Assembly (NCBI GenBank): GCA_016713885.1
Contig: JADJOF010000001.1
Coordinates: 372,001 to 436,000 of the forward strand
Reading direction: 5' to 3'
Length of the DNA stretch: 64,000 nucleotides
DNA from: Bdellovibrionales bacterium
GTDB taxonomy: Bacteria > Bdellovibrionota > Bdellovibrionia > Bdellovibrionales > JAMPXM01
Shown: positions 45,151 through 54,516 of the stretch, piece after piece
Position numbering within the stretch: the first letter of the stretch is position 1
How the letters are laid out: the number at the start of each line of letters is the position of its first letter
Position numbers and translations under genes: made by a program
Notes under the pieces: model-generated
Databases searched by the model: none
The model's input: the letters and a program-made list of their open reading frames with translations, nothing else
Told to the model about the DNA's origin: nothing

Positions 45151-46800
45151 TCAGGCCTTCGCCTCACGTATTGTCTTAGATCCTGCTGAGGCGGACTTGT
45201 CTCTCATAAACACAAACTGCTGAGTGATGCCGAAAATCGTGCTCACAAAGATGTAAAGAGTCAGTCCGCTTGGCAATGTAAACATAAGAAAAGAGAAAAT
45301 CACCGGCATCCACACCAGAATCTTTGCCTGCTGTGGGTCCGCGACCGGAGTAATTTTCTGTTGAACAAACATCGAAATGCCCATCATCACGGGCAATACG
45401 TAGAACGGATCTTTCACGCTCAAATCCGCAATCCAGAAAATAAAGGGAGCGCGATAGAGCTCAATCGACTGCGCGAGAACCTGGTAAAGTGCAAAGAAAA
45501 CTGGAAGCTGAAGAAGCATGGGCAAACAACCGCCGAGTGGGTTGGCCTTATTCTCGCGCATCAGTTTCATGACTTCTTCGTTCATCCGACGCGGATCATC
45601 TTTGTATCGCTCTTTTACACCCTGAATAAGGGGTTGTAGCTTCTGCATCACCTTCATCGACTTAAACGAATAGATATTGAAGGGCAGAACCAGGCCACGA
45701 ACGACGATCGTCAGTCCAATAATAGCGAAGCCCCAATTCCCAAACAACGAATGGAAAAAGCGCAGCAACCACAAAAGCGGCTCTGCAATGATCGCAAACA
45801 TTCCGTAGTCAATAACCCGAGCAAGAGACTCGTCAGCAGCGCGAAGATGGTCGACATCTTTTGGACCAACATACCAAATCTGCTCAATCTGGAAATCACT
45901 GCCTTTTGTCAAAGGAACGTAGTCGACAAAGCCTGTTGACGCGAAAATATCGCCTTCTTTTTTTACGGGCAGCGCGTGGAACTCCGGACGCAAGCCAGAC
46001 TTATCAGCGACAGCCGCAGTAAAATAGTGCGACGATAATGCCACCGCGGTGACATTCTTTTGATCGACAGCCGCCGGCTTATTGGGATCAACAACTGCAC
46101 GAGTATTGGTATCATCGTGACCAACGAACCAATCGTGATGATCGTACGATGGCGCAAGGAAACTCGAACTTACAGGAGCCGCGATCTGATCGCTAACCGC
46201 CATTCGAAAACCAGGAAATGCCGCAAGATCACCAGAGGCCTTAACGGACACTTTGAATGCGCGGCCCTTCACAAGACCGTCATTCACCAGTTCCATGCGT
46301 TTCTCGACTCTGTAAGCACCCATGTTAGCGACGCCAACCCAAGTACCTGCAGCGGACTCAGACAACTCAAACGCGATCCGGTCGTCACGACCTACAAGCC
46401 CAGTTCCAAACATCGGTACGGGTCCTGCGCCCAAAATGATCGGCTTATTATCTCGTGTCGTGTAGCCCTTGATCTCGAGATGCGAAAGCGCCAATCCGTC
46501 TGATGAAAGTTGAGCCTTAAATCCATCAGACTCAAGCGCAATCTCCTTTGCCACTGGAGCAGGGGAGGCAATCAATGTACCTGTAGCAATCGGCGCAGTA
46601 GGAGCTGCCGTTGCGGCCTGAGTCGGTACGGCTTTCTCTTCGTCGCTGTTTACTGCAGCCGCAGTCACCGGTTTGCCGCCGGGATACTTTGTCTCCATCC
46701 ACTTGGACCAGCCAAACCAAACAGCGCCAACCAATACGAGGGCCGTTATTGTTCCCTTATCGAGAAAGCTCTGTTTTCCATTTGAGTTCGAATCCATCAT
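45151..46800 (-). CDS. yidC: Membrane protein insertase YidC
   Basis: A 549-residue membrane insertase (Oxa1/YidC). The N-terminal anchor (about residues 15-30) is followed by a large periplasmic beta domain (about 85-330), and then the five-helix insertase core with the region QKLQPLIQGVKERYKDDPRRMNEEVMKLMRENKANPLGGCLPML, cited here by its ends. It lies in the conserved run with yidD, rnpA and rpmH, so new membrane proteins and ribosome parts are made together. Confidence 0.97.
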   Translation of the reverse strand: MMDSNSNGKQSFLDKGTITALVLVGAVWFGWSKWMETKYPGGKPVTAAAVNSDEEKAVPTQAATAAPTAPIATGTLIASPAPVAKEIALESDGFKAQLSSDGLALSHLEIKGYTTRDNKPIILGAGPVPMFGTGLVGRDDRIAFELSESAAGTWVGVANMGAYRVEKRMELVNDGLVKGRAFKVSVKASGDLAAFPGFRMAVSDQIAAPVSSSFLAPSYDHHDWFVGHDDTNTRAVVDPNKPAAVDQKNVTAVALSSHYFTAAVADKSGLRPEFHALPVKKEGDIFASTGFVDYVPLTKGSDFQIEQIWYVGPKDVDHLRAADESLARVIDYGMFAIIAEPLLWLLRFFHSLFGNWGFAIIGLTIVVRGLVLPFNIYSFKSMKVMQKLQPLIQGVKERYKDDPRRMNEEVMKLMRENKANPLGGCLPMLLQLPVFFALYQVLAQSIELYRAPFIFWIADLSVKDPFYVLPVMMGISMFVQQKITPVADPQQAKILVWMPVIFSFLMFTLPSGLTLYIFVSTIFGITQQFVFMRDKSASAGSKTIREAKA

Positions 46801-46839
46801 TGTTATCCAATCGCGAATGTAGACATCGCTTAGCAGATG

Positions 46840-47058
46840 TTATGGGACCGGGTCATATCCGAAATCGCCACCCGGCCGACACTTCAACAATCTTTTAACC
46901 GTCAGCCGTCCGCCGACCCAAAATCCATACTTTTTGACCGCTTCTTCACCATAGACCGAGCACGAAGGTTCAAATCGACACGATCCACTCAGCCAAAGCG
47001 AACCCACTACACGATAGAATGCGATCAAACCTAAAAGCAGTTTATCGAGAAGCTTCAT
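46840..47058 (-). CDS. yidD: Membrane protein insertion efficiency factor YidD
   Basis: A 72-residue protein with the signature CRFEPSCSVYGEEAVKKYG and the closing CRPGGDFGYDPVP. It overlaps the end of rnpA by 17 bases, the usual arrangement. Confidence 0.95.
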   Translation of the reverse strand: MKLLDKLLLGLIAFYRVVGSLWLSGSCRFEPSCSVYGEEAVKKYGFWVGGRLTVKRLLKCRPGGDFGYDPVP

Positions 47059-47461
47059 TTGAGCCCTTTACAGCCTTTTCCAATCTTGCCCAGCCCGTTT
47101 CCATAGCTGAGGAGAACTGTCCATAGCTCATTCTCTGATAAAAATCTTCTGGCATCGCTTTAAAGCCGATATTGAGATCGACCGCCGGCAACTCGGAGTC
47201 CACCAACTTTGCCCGCAACCACATCCGACACCAACGCTTTAACTTGTTTCGTATAACGGCAGGGCCAACCGCACGCGGTACAGTCCAACCACATCGAAAA
47301 CGATCGCCGATGGCGAAGTTAAAGAATAGCCACTCACAGGGCTTTACCCTGCGACCGGATTTGAAAGTCTGAACAAAATCAGTTCGTCGTGTCAGAACCT
47401 CAAGACGCCGCTTTCTCGGATTGCTCCGAATCAGCGCCGCCTGGGCCTTGCTAAGACTCAC
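47042..47461 (-). CDS. rnpA: RNase P protein component
   Basis: A 139-residue basic protein subunit of RNase P. The family motif lies around RAVGPAVIRNKLKRWCRMWLR. The GTG start at 47461 begins 3 bases after the rpmH stop. It matures tRNA 5' ends with the RNA subunit, which is not in this window. Confidence 0.93.
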   Translation of the reverse strand: MSLSKAQAALIRSNPRKRRLEVLTRRTDFVQTFKSGRRVKPCEWLFFNFAIGDRFRCGWTVPRAVGPAVIRNKLKRWCRMWLRAKLVDSELPAVDLNIGFKAMPEDFYQRMSYGQFSSAMETGWARLEKAVKGSNEASR

Positions 47462-47464
47462 AGT

Positions 47465-47614
47465 TTATTTGCCGCCGATTGCGACGACAAGCCGCTTACG
47501 GCCCTTGGCGCGACGACGCGAGAGCACTTGTTGACCATCTTTGGTTTTCATACGCGCTCGAAAACCATGGGTATTTTTGCGGCGGCGTCGGCTTGGCTGG
47601 TATGTCCGTTTCAT
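47465..47614 (-). CDS. rpmH: Ribosomal protein bL34
   Basis: A 49-residue, extremely basic protein. It begins MKRTYQPSRRRRKNTHGFRARM and ends RLVVAIGGK. The start at 47614 has AGGAT just upstream. It is the first gene of the minus-strand run toward rsmG. It is short enough to be missed by length-limited gene calling. Confidence 0.97.
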   Translation of the reverse strand: MKRTYQPSRRRRKNTHGFRARMKTKDGQQVLSRRRAKGRKRLVVAIGGK

Positions 47615-47659
47615 GAGCGATCCTAATCAGAGTATTTAAAATACGCGTTGAGAAGGGGC

Positions 47660-47690
47660 ATAAAAAAGCACAGTGCGGCGTCACCGTCAA
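47660..47690 (-). promoter_or_regulatory. Candidate promoter for the rpmH–rnpA–yidD–yidC run
   Basis: On the minus strand TTGACG (47690-47685) is followed after 19 bases by TTTTAT (47665-47660). The spacing is slightly long. It sits about 45 bases upstream of the rpmH start, facing away from dnaA. Confidence 0.35.
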
Positions 47691-47763
47691 GGTGTTGAAA
47701 ATGGCTTGTTGCACTGTTAAGACCGGCGCCGACCTGACAGTTTCTTTCAGATTGGCATTAGTC

Positions 47764-47772
47764 TGTGGATAA
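47764..47772 (-). promoter_or_regulatory. Perfect DnaA box upstream of dnaA
   Basis: TGTGGATAA, the exact reverse complement of the consensus TTATCCACA. It is the only perfect box seen in the 286-base rpmH–dnaA gap and could serve dnaA autoregulation or be part of a two-sided origin. Confidence 0.75.
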
Positions 47773-47900
47773 ATCGGCCAAAATAGCCGCCAGACACACA
47801 GATTCGATCTAAAACAAGCGGTGAATAGGCGCCTGAATACTCAGGCATCGTTCCTGGCTGATCTGACGAGAAACGTTCCGACGCTGAGGGGGGCTCGACG

Positions 47901-49418
47901 ATGGAACATCCGAACCAACAGAATCCATTTCCAGGACAGTTTCAGACGCCCAGCGTCCCTGCCGTGGACTCAAAAACCGATTTTTGGAAAAAAGTCGTCG
48001 ATAATCTTTTGGCGCTGAATCCCGACAACAAGGCTTTTCGAAACTGGTTGTCGGCCACAAATCTTGAAGATATCGAGCCCACGGATTCAGGCGTTCGCTT
48101 CGTCGTCGGCGTTCCGTCACGACTGCATAAGGAACAGATCGAGAACTACATCGATCGTTTTTATCCTGAAATCCGTGCTCACTACCCAGGACATTTCTCG
48201 GTCGACGTTCGCGTCACCGGTCGTCCGCTAGCAGCGACCGAGCCGACAACTCTTGATGAGTACTTCCATCAACAGGAACTAAAAACAGACCTTGGTGGTC
48301 TTTCGACGGCTACAACTCATGGTCATTCGCAGTCCATATTGTCGTCATCCTCTTCATCTTCTTCATTTCCAACAAGTGTTCCCGCTGGCAATGAACCGCG
48401 TGCCGATATGACCTTTTCAACTTTCGTTGTCGGTCGAACCAACGAGTTTGCCTATAACGCCAGTTTGAGTATCGCCGAGAATCCAAGCACGACTTACAAC
48501 CCACTGTTTATTGTCGGACCAACTGGTCTTGGTAAAACCCACTTGGTCTTCGCTGTGTGGAACCAAATTCGCACTCGCTTCCCACAGCTTCGAGTGACTT
48601 ACGTCGACACCGGTCGCTTTCTCTCTGAATTCATGAGCAACCTTCGTCATAAGACGATGGATAAGTTCCATGCAAAGTATCGCGATAAAGTCGACGTCCT
48701 CTTGATGGATGATATTCACGTTCTCGGTCGTGGTGAACAGATTCAAGAAGAGTTCTTCCAGACGTTCAACCACCTCTACCACATGCGCAAACAGGTTGTT
48801 GTAACGAGCGATCGTCTACCAAAAGATATTCCCGGTCTTGAAGACCGAATTCGAACACGTCTTGAAGGCGGCTTGATCGCTGACATTAAAATGCCAGACT
48901 TTGAAACACGGTTGGCGATCCTTCGTTCCAAGACTGAGCAACGCCGTTTGCGCATCGATGACGGCGTTCTCCAGTACATCGCCAAAGTGTCAAAACGATC
49001 GGTTCGCGAACTCGAAGGGAATCTCAATAAGATTGAGGTCTATTTTAGCTTCTCAAACGCCCCGATCACCCTCGACAGCGCGAAACAAATCCTTGCGCTG
49101 GATTCAGAAGGCAATCAGATCACCATGGAAGACATCGAAAATCTGGTGGCTCAGCAGTATAGGCTTCGCGTCACAGATCTTCGCGGACAAGCTCGTCCAA
49201 AGCCAATTGTAACAGCGCGCCAGGTCGCGATGTGGTTGATCAAGAAAAACCTGCCTAATAAATCGCTCGTCGAAATCGGCCGGCAGTTTGGTGGTCGTGA
49301 TCACACGACCGTTATGAACGCATTGCATCGAATAGACGATCAACTGACAACAAATCTGGATTTAAAAAGAGATATCGATGAGTTACAGGCCAGAATCCAC
49401 AATATCACAGGGGTGTGA
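47901..49418 (+). CDS. dnaA: Chromosomal replication initiator DnaA
   Basis: A 505-residue initiator. Domain I is at residues 1-100, and domain II is a linker with an eight-serine run near residue 150. The AAA+ domain has GPTGLGKTH and LLMDDIHVLGRGEQIQEEFFQTFN, and domain IV ends with the DNA-binding GGRDHTTVMNALHRI. The start ATG at 47901 follows a strong GAGGGGGG ribosome site. The AAA+ DD-motif is DD rather than the more common DDIQFL, a small variation (DDIHVL). Confidence 0.97.
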   Translation: MEHPNQQNPFPGQFQTPSVPAVDSKTDFWKKVVDNLLALNPDNKAFRNWLSATNLEDIEPTDSGVRFVVGVPSRLHKEQIENYIDRFYPEIRAHYPGHFSVDVRVTGRPLAATEPTTLDEYFHQQELKTDLGGLSTATTHGHSQSILSSSSSSSSFPTSVPAGNEPRADMTFSTFVVGRTNEFAYNASLSIAENPSTTYNPLFIVGPTGLGKTHLVFAVWNQIRTRFPQLRVTYVDTGRFLSEFMSNLRHKTMDKFHAKYRDKVDVLLMDDIHVLGRGEQIQEEFFQTFNHLYHMRKQVVVTSDRLPKDIPGLEDRIRTRLEGGLIADIKMPDFETRLAILRSKTEQRRLRIDDGVLQYIAKVSKRSVRELEGNLNKIEVYFSFSNAPITLDSAKQILALDSEGNQITMEDIENLVAQQYRLRVTDLRGQARPKPIVTARQVAMWLIKKNLPNKSLVEIGRQFGGRDHTTVMNALHRIDDQLTTNLDLKRDIDELQARIHNITGV

Positions 49419-49665
49419 ATGTGGACGGTGGAAAAGTCTATGGAAGACTCTCTGGGGTATCGTGTGGAGTAAGTTGTCCCGAATTTAAGAGCAGTTGGCC
49501 GACAACGCTCCACACCCAGAATCCACAGTAAATAGTTAGTTAAATCAGATATTTAGGAAGAAAAAGAAGAAAACCACAGGCCCTACTACTACTACTGATT
49601 TATTTATATAAAAGAAGTAAGAATCCAAGCCGTCCAAAAAGACGCTTAACGAGGAGTGATTCAAC
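49419..49665. other. oriC: Replication origin oriC, dnaA–dnaN intergenic region
   Basis: A 247-base non-coding region with DnaA-box-like sequences (TGTGGAGTA at 49463, GAATCCACA at 49519, and another at 49393 within the dnaA end) and, at 49575-49613, a compact unwinding element. It begins with CCACAGGCCC, then TACTACTACTACTGAT (49584-49599), and then the AT-rich TTATTTATATAAAA. The repeated three-base steps next to a GC-rich patch match the DnaA-trio arrangement described for Bacillus subtilis. The boxes are mostly degenerate; their count was made by eye. Confidence 0.85.
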
Positions 49666-50784
49666 ATGATGATCGAAGTCGAGAAAAAGGATCTCCTGAA
49701 CCTTCTCGGTAAGACTCAGAACATCGTCGAAAAAAGAAATACCATGCCGGTGCTGATCAATGTGCTTCTCGAAGCCGGCGATGGAGTATTGAAAGTTTTT
49801 GCGACAGATCTTGAAGTCAGCCTGACCGACCAGGTTCCAACTCTTAAAGAAAAACCAGGCAAGGTCGCCGTTTCAGCAAAGAGTTTGTTTGAAATCGTAA
49901 AGGAACTTGATGACGGTCCAGTGATCCTCAACAAGAAGGCAAACAACTGGCTTGAAATCAAACAGCGTAAGTCTGTCTTCAATCTTGTTGGGATTGCCGC
50001 TGAAGAGTATCCCGTCTTCCCAAGTTATCAGACCAAAGATTTCATTTCGATCAGCGCGACTGTTTTTGCCGACATGATCGAAAAGACCATCTACTCTGTT
50101 TCGAACGATGAAACTCGCTATTACTTGAACGGTGTTTTCTTCGAACGAATCAACAAAGATGGAAAATCAACCTTCCGTATGGTCGCGACTGACGGCTTCC
50201 GTCTTTCGATTGTTGATCGTTCTATGCCGGAATCAAAAACAGCATTTCCTGCCGCAGGGGTCATCATTCCTCGAAAAGGTCTCTTCGAAATACGCAAGAT
50301 GCTTGAAACAATCGAAGGCGAATTTGATCTCGCCGTCGAAGGTTCGCAACTTTTTGTGAAGCGTGGATCGACAGTTTTGATGGTTCGTCTGATCGAGGGA
50401 AAATTTCCAGCTTATCAACAATTTATTCCACAGCAGATTCCGAATCGGATCGAAATTCCGCGTGAGATGTTGTTGGCAAGTTTGAAACGAGTATCGCTGC
50501 TATCGAACCAGAAGTACAAAGGCGTTACATTTTCATTGTCGTCAGGACGTATGGAAATCACGTCGAACAATCCAGAGCTTGGCGACGCCAAAGAAGAAAT
50601 CGAAATTGATTACAAAGGTTCTGATATCAAGATCGGCTTCAATGCTCGCTACATGCTTGATGTTCTCAATAGCTTTGACGATGTCGCTGTCGATCTTCAT
50701 TTAAACGATCAGCTTTCCCCTGGTCTTATGCGACCACATGGTGATCAGACCTACACCTGTGTCGTCATGCCAATGAGAATTTAA
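49666..50784 (+). CDS. dnaN: DNA polymerase III beta sliding clamp
   Basis: A 372-residue clamp. It opens with MMIEVEKKDLLNLLGKTQNIVEKRNTMPVL, and its three domains are present to the end PMRI, as in E. coli (VVMPMRL). The AGGAG ribosome site is 9 bases from the first ATG; the second ATG is the alternative. Confidence 0.97.
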   Translation: MMIEVEKKDLLNLLGKTQNIVEKRNTMPVLINVLLEAGDGVLKVFATDLEVSLTDQVPTLKEKPGKVAVSAKSLFEIVKELDDGPVILNKKANNWLEIKQRKSVFNLVGIAAEEYPVFPSYQTKDFISISATVFADMIEKTIYSVSNDETRYYLNGVFFERINKDGKSTFRMVATDGFRLSIVDRSMPESKTAFPAAGVIIPRKGLFEIRKMLETIEGEFDLAVEGSQLFVKRGSTVLMVRLIEGKFPAYQQFIPQQIPNRIEIPREMLLASLKRVSLLSNQKYKGVTFSLSSGRMEITSNNPELGDAKEEIEIDYKGSDIKIGFNARYMLDVLNSFDDVAVDLHLNDQLSPGLMRPHGDQTYTCVVMPMRI

Positions 50785-50796
50785 CGGAAAGCCGCG

Positions 50797-51963
50797 GTGA
50801 TCATCTCATCTTTGCGCCTCTTCCAATTTCGGAACTTTGCGCAGCAAGAAATTGAGTTTAAACCGCGGCTGAACTTCCTTGTCGGTGCCAACGGGCAAGG
50901 TAAAACAAACCTGATTGAAGCCGTATTTCTTCTTTCACGAGGTGATAGTTTTCGTCCCGCTAATTTCGAAAACTATCTTTTCAATTTCAAAGCGGCTCAG
51001 GCTCGAATTGCTGCAAAACTAAAATCAGACGCTGGTGACTACAAACTTCAGATTGATTTTGCCGATGGCCGTCGGACACCTCACTTAGACGGAAAGCGCA
51101 CACGTTTTTCCACATTGTCGGCTGAGTTTCCTGTGGTTCTTTTTAGTCCTGAGAGTTTGGCCTCCATCAAAGAGGGACCGGAGCAGCGTCGAATTCTAAT
51201 CGACAATGTTTTGGCGACGCTCTCCATTCGAGACGCAAAGCTCCTGACCGACTTTCACCAGACACTACGCGCGCGTAACGCTCTTCTTCGCCAAATTGCA
51301 GACGGAGACAATCGATCAACAACTCTTCAATCACTTGAGAGTTTGACGTCGCTATTTTTGGTGATCGGCACTCACGTGACCGCGTCGCGACTCGCGGTCC
51401 TTCGTCAAATGGCACCGCGTTGGCAGGAAAGTGCGCGTCATATTTTTGGAATCGACGACCTTTCCGTCAGCCTTGAGTATTTGATCAGCGATAGTTGCGC
51501 GAACGCTTGGAGCGATGAACAAGTATTTAATGCGCTTAGTCAGCGTCAAAGTGAACTGAGTCGCCGTGAGATGGAATATGGCGGATCTCTAGTGGGTCCC
51601 CATAAGCATGATTTACGAATTCTATTTTCTGGGAATGACTCACGTTTTTCCTGCTCTCAAGGTCAACAAAGGGCCTTGATTCTCGCGTTCAAAATCGCTC
51701 AAATAGACCTCCATCATTCGGTTACGGGCCGGTATCCAATTCTTTTGCTCGATGACGTTATGTCAGAGCTCGATGCGGATAAGCGGATGCGTTTGATGGA
51801 GTACCTTGAGGGTATCAACGCTCAAGTGCTGATCACAGCGACAGACCTCACATGGTCCCGTCATTTTCCGGAAGAACGGAACGCTGTGTTCAAAGTTGAA
51901 AATGGAACAGTGACTTTAACTGCTCCGAGCGCTGTCCGAGCGGTCATGCCTTCTATCGGCTGA
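50797..51963 (+). CDS. recF: DNA replication and repair protein RecF
   Basis: A 388-residue SMC-type ATPase that helps load RecA at gaps. Walker A GANGQGKTN near the front, LRRNFA-like opening (RLFQFRNFAQQEI), the signature SQGQQRALILAFKIAQ, and Walker B LLLDDVMSELD. The GTG start at 50797 lies 12 bases after dnaN. Confidence 0.95.
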   Translation: MIISSLRLFQFRNFAQQEIEFKPRLNFLVGANGQGKTNLIEAVFLLSRGDSFRPANFENYLFNFKAAQARIAAKLKSDAGDYKLQIDFADGRRTPHLDGKRTRFSTLSAEFPVVLFSPESLASIKEGPEQRRILIDNVLATLSIRDAKLLTDFHQTLRARNALLRQIADGDNRSTTLQSLESLTSLFLVIGTHVTASRLAVLRQMAPRWQESARHIFGIDDLSVSLEYLISDSCANAWSDEQVFNALSQRQSELSRREMEYGGSLVGPHKHDLRILFSGNDSRFSCSQGQQRALILAFKIAQIDLHHSVTGRYPILLLDDVMSELDADKRMRLMEYLEGINAQVLITATDLTWSRHFPEERNAVFKVENGTVTLTAPSAVRAVMPSIG

Positions 51964-52008
51964 TCTGCAGGAAGATGCGACGAGTGGATTGAACAGTCGA
52001 GGTGAAAT

Positions 52009-54485
52009 GTGACCGACAGTGAAGTGACGGCGTCGAATATGCCGCCAGCCAATAATGCAGCCTACGGTGCTGACTCTATCCAAGTTCTTGAGGGCCTTGA
52101 GGCGGTAAGAAAACGTCCAGGCATGTACATCGGTGATACGGGATTACGCGGATATCATCATTTGGTCTACGAGATCACTGACAACTCTGTGGATGAACAT
52201 CTCGCAGGACACTGCCGAAAAATTTCGGTGACGATTCACGCCGATGAATCCATCACCGTTGAAGATGATGGCCGTGGAATCCCGGTGGCGACTCACAAGA
52301 ATGGAAAGTCGGCACTTGAAGTCGTTATGACCGTTCTTCACGCCGGCGGAAAATTTGACGGCAGCTCTTATAAAGTTTCTGGTGGTCTGCATGGTGTGGG
52401 TGCGTCGGTTGTCAATGCACTGTCGGAGCGTTGTCACGTCGAAGTGAAACGCGAAGGCTTTTTATGGCGCCAAAAGTTTGAACGCGGCAAACCCCAAGGG
52501 ACAGTAGAAAAAATCGGCGCGGCAGATAAAACCGGAACAAAGACGACATTCAAGCCAGATCTGACAATCTTCAAAGGCGAAGAGGGCTCCGGCGGATTGA
52601 CCTACAACTTCAACACTTTAGCCAATCGTTTCCGCGAGCTCGCATTTTTGAATGCAGGTTTACATATTTCATTGCTCGATGAGCGCAACGGAAAGAAACA
52701 AGACTTCCAATATGCGACGGGACTTCAGGAGTTCATTACATTTCTCAATGAATCGAAGAAGTCGCTACATCCCGAAGTGGTGCATTTCAAAGGCGTAAAA
52801 GACAACGTTGAGATCGAAATTGCTTTGCAGTGGAACGACTCTTACACCGAGTCGATTTATTCCTATTGCAACAATATCAACACGATCGAGGGTGGTACGC
52901 ATTTGATCGGCTTCCGCGGAGCGCTCACGCGTTCTGCCAACGCCTACGCTCAGCAGAAAAATCTTTTGAAAGATTTAAAAGAAACGCTTGAGGGCGATGA
53001 CATCCGTGAAGGTCTCGCCGCTGTGGTCTCCGTAAAGGTGCGTGAACCTCAGTTTGAAGGTCAGACGAAAACTAAACTTGGCAATACTGAGGTCAAAGGT
53101 ATTGTCGAATCGCTCTGCAACGACAAGTTTGCCGATTGGTTTGACCGCAATCCAACAGCTTCTAAGATGATCATTGGAAAATGTGTGGAGAGCGCGCGTG
53201 CGCGAATTGCGGCTCGCAAGGCTCGTGAACTCACCAGACGTAAAACGGCGCTGGAAGGAAATTCTCTTCCGGGAAAAATGGCCGACTGCCAAGAGCGAGA
53301 CCCAGCACTATGCGAACTGTATCTTGTCGAGGGTGACTCGGCGGGTGGTTCTGCTAAGCAGGCTCGCGATCGTAGAACGCAGGCGGTTTTACCTCTCAAA
53401 GGTAAAATTTTGAACGTCGAGAAAGCACGCTTCGACAAAATGATTTCGAACGAAGAGATCAGAATGTTGGTTGCGGCGTTGGGTACCGGAATTGGTAAAG
53501 ACAATGTTTCGGCCGACAAAATCCGTTACCACAAGATCGTTATCATGACCGACGCCGATGTCGATGGTTCGCATATTCGAACGTTGATTTTAACGTTCTT
53601 CTACCGGCAGATGCCTGAAGTCATCGAGCGCGGCTACATTTACATCGCTCAGCCACCACTGTACCGGATTAAAAAAGGCAACTCTGAACGCTATATCAAA
53701 GATGAGCGAGCGTTGACCGAGTACTTGGTTGATAACTCGATGGCAAACATCGAAATCAAAGGTCTCAAGGACGGCACGAAAGAATCGGAATTGAAGGACT
53801 TTGTTCTGAGCATTCAGAAATACGAGAGTTTGGTTCGGGCTCTGTCTGGCCGTTATGATAAAGACTTTTGCAGTTCTTGGTCGTTCGCGGCGAAGACTTG
53901 GAAAAAATGCTGCAATCAAAATCGACGGCAGAGAAAACCTTTGCCGAGTTCAAGCAGTGGATCACGAACAATCCAACGTCTGGACTTCTTGGCGCTGAGA
54001 TGACTCTTGAGGATGCCGCAGACGGAAAGTCACAAGTGGCAACAATTGAAACCACTCGTTATGGAAACCGTCACACGACGAAGTTGAAGACGGAGACGAC
54101 TCGAACGTCAGACTGGATTGAGGTTAACGCGCTTTGGAATAAGCTCACGGCGTTCTTGCCGCTGCCAATTCAGATGCCGCCAGAGAAAAACTCAGCGGAC
54201 AAAAAGAACCTGGAGTTCCAGACTTACGCAGAATGGTTGCACTATGCGCTGGAGCTGTCGAAGCGAGGCATGTATATCCAGCGCTATAAGGGTCTTGGCG
54301 AAATGAACCCTGAACAGCTTTGGGACACGACGCTCAATCCTGAGAACCGGACTCTTTTGAAAATTCAAGTCGAAGATGCGATCGCAGCAGATGAAACTTT
54401 CTCGGTGTTGATGGGTGAGCAGGTTGAGCCGCGCCGTAAGTTTATCGAAGACAATGCGCTCATGGCTCGCGAACTCGACGTCTAA
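52009..54485 (+). CDS. gyrB: DNA gyrase subunit B (one frameshift as sequenced)
   Basis: The ATPase subunit of gyrase. It is split into frames 52009-54003 and 53868-54485. Adding one T in the T run at 53866-53869 joins them as RYDKDFLQFLVVRGEDLEKML and yields 825 residues. The GHKL ATPase domain shows SVDEHLAGHCRKI and GRGIPVATH, the TOPRIM domain EGDSAGGSAKQARDR and the DADVDGSHI metal site, and the C-terminus ends IEDNALMARELDV. The insert of about 170 residues typical for Gram-negative GyrB is present. The GTG start follows GAGGTGA; an out-of-frame ATG overlaps it. Confidence 0.95.
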
Positions 54486-54516
54486 AGAACTGAAATAGAA
54501 AGAACGAGAAATCGAA

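Noticed and set aside
53866..53869. Programmed ribosomal frameshift in gyrB
   Set aside because: The site is a simple T run with no slippery heptamer plus structure, and gyrB is not known to use frameshifting. Similar breaks occur in many unrelated genes here.
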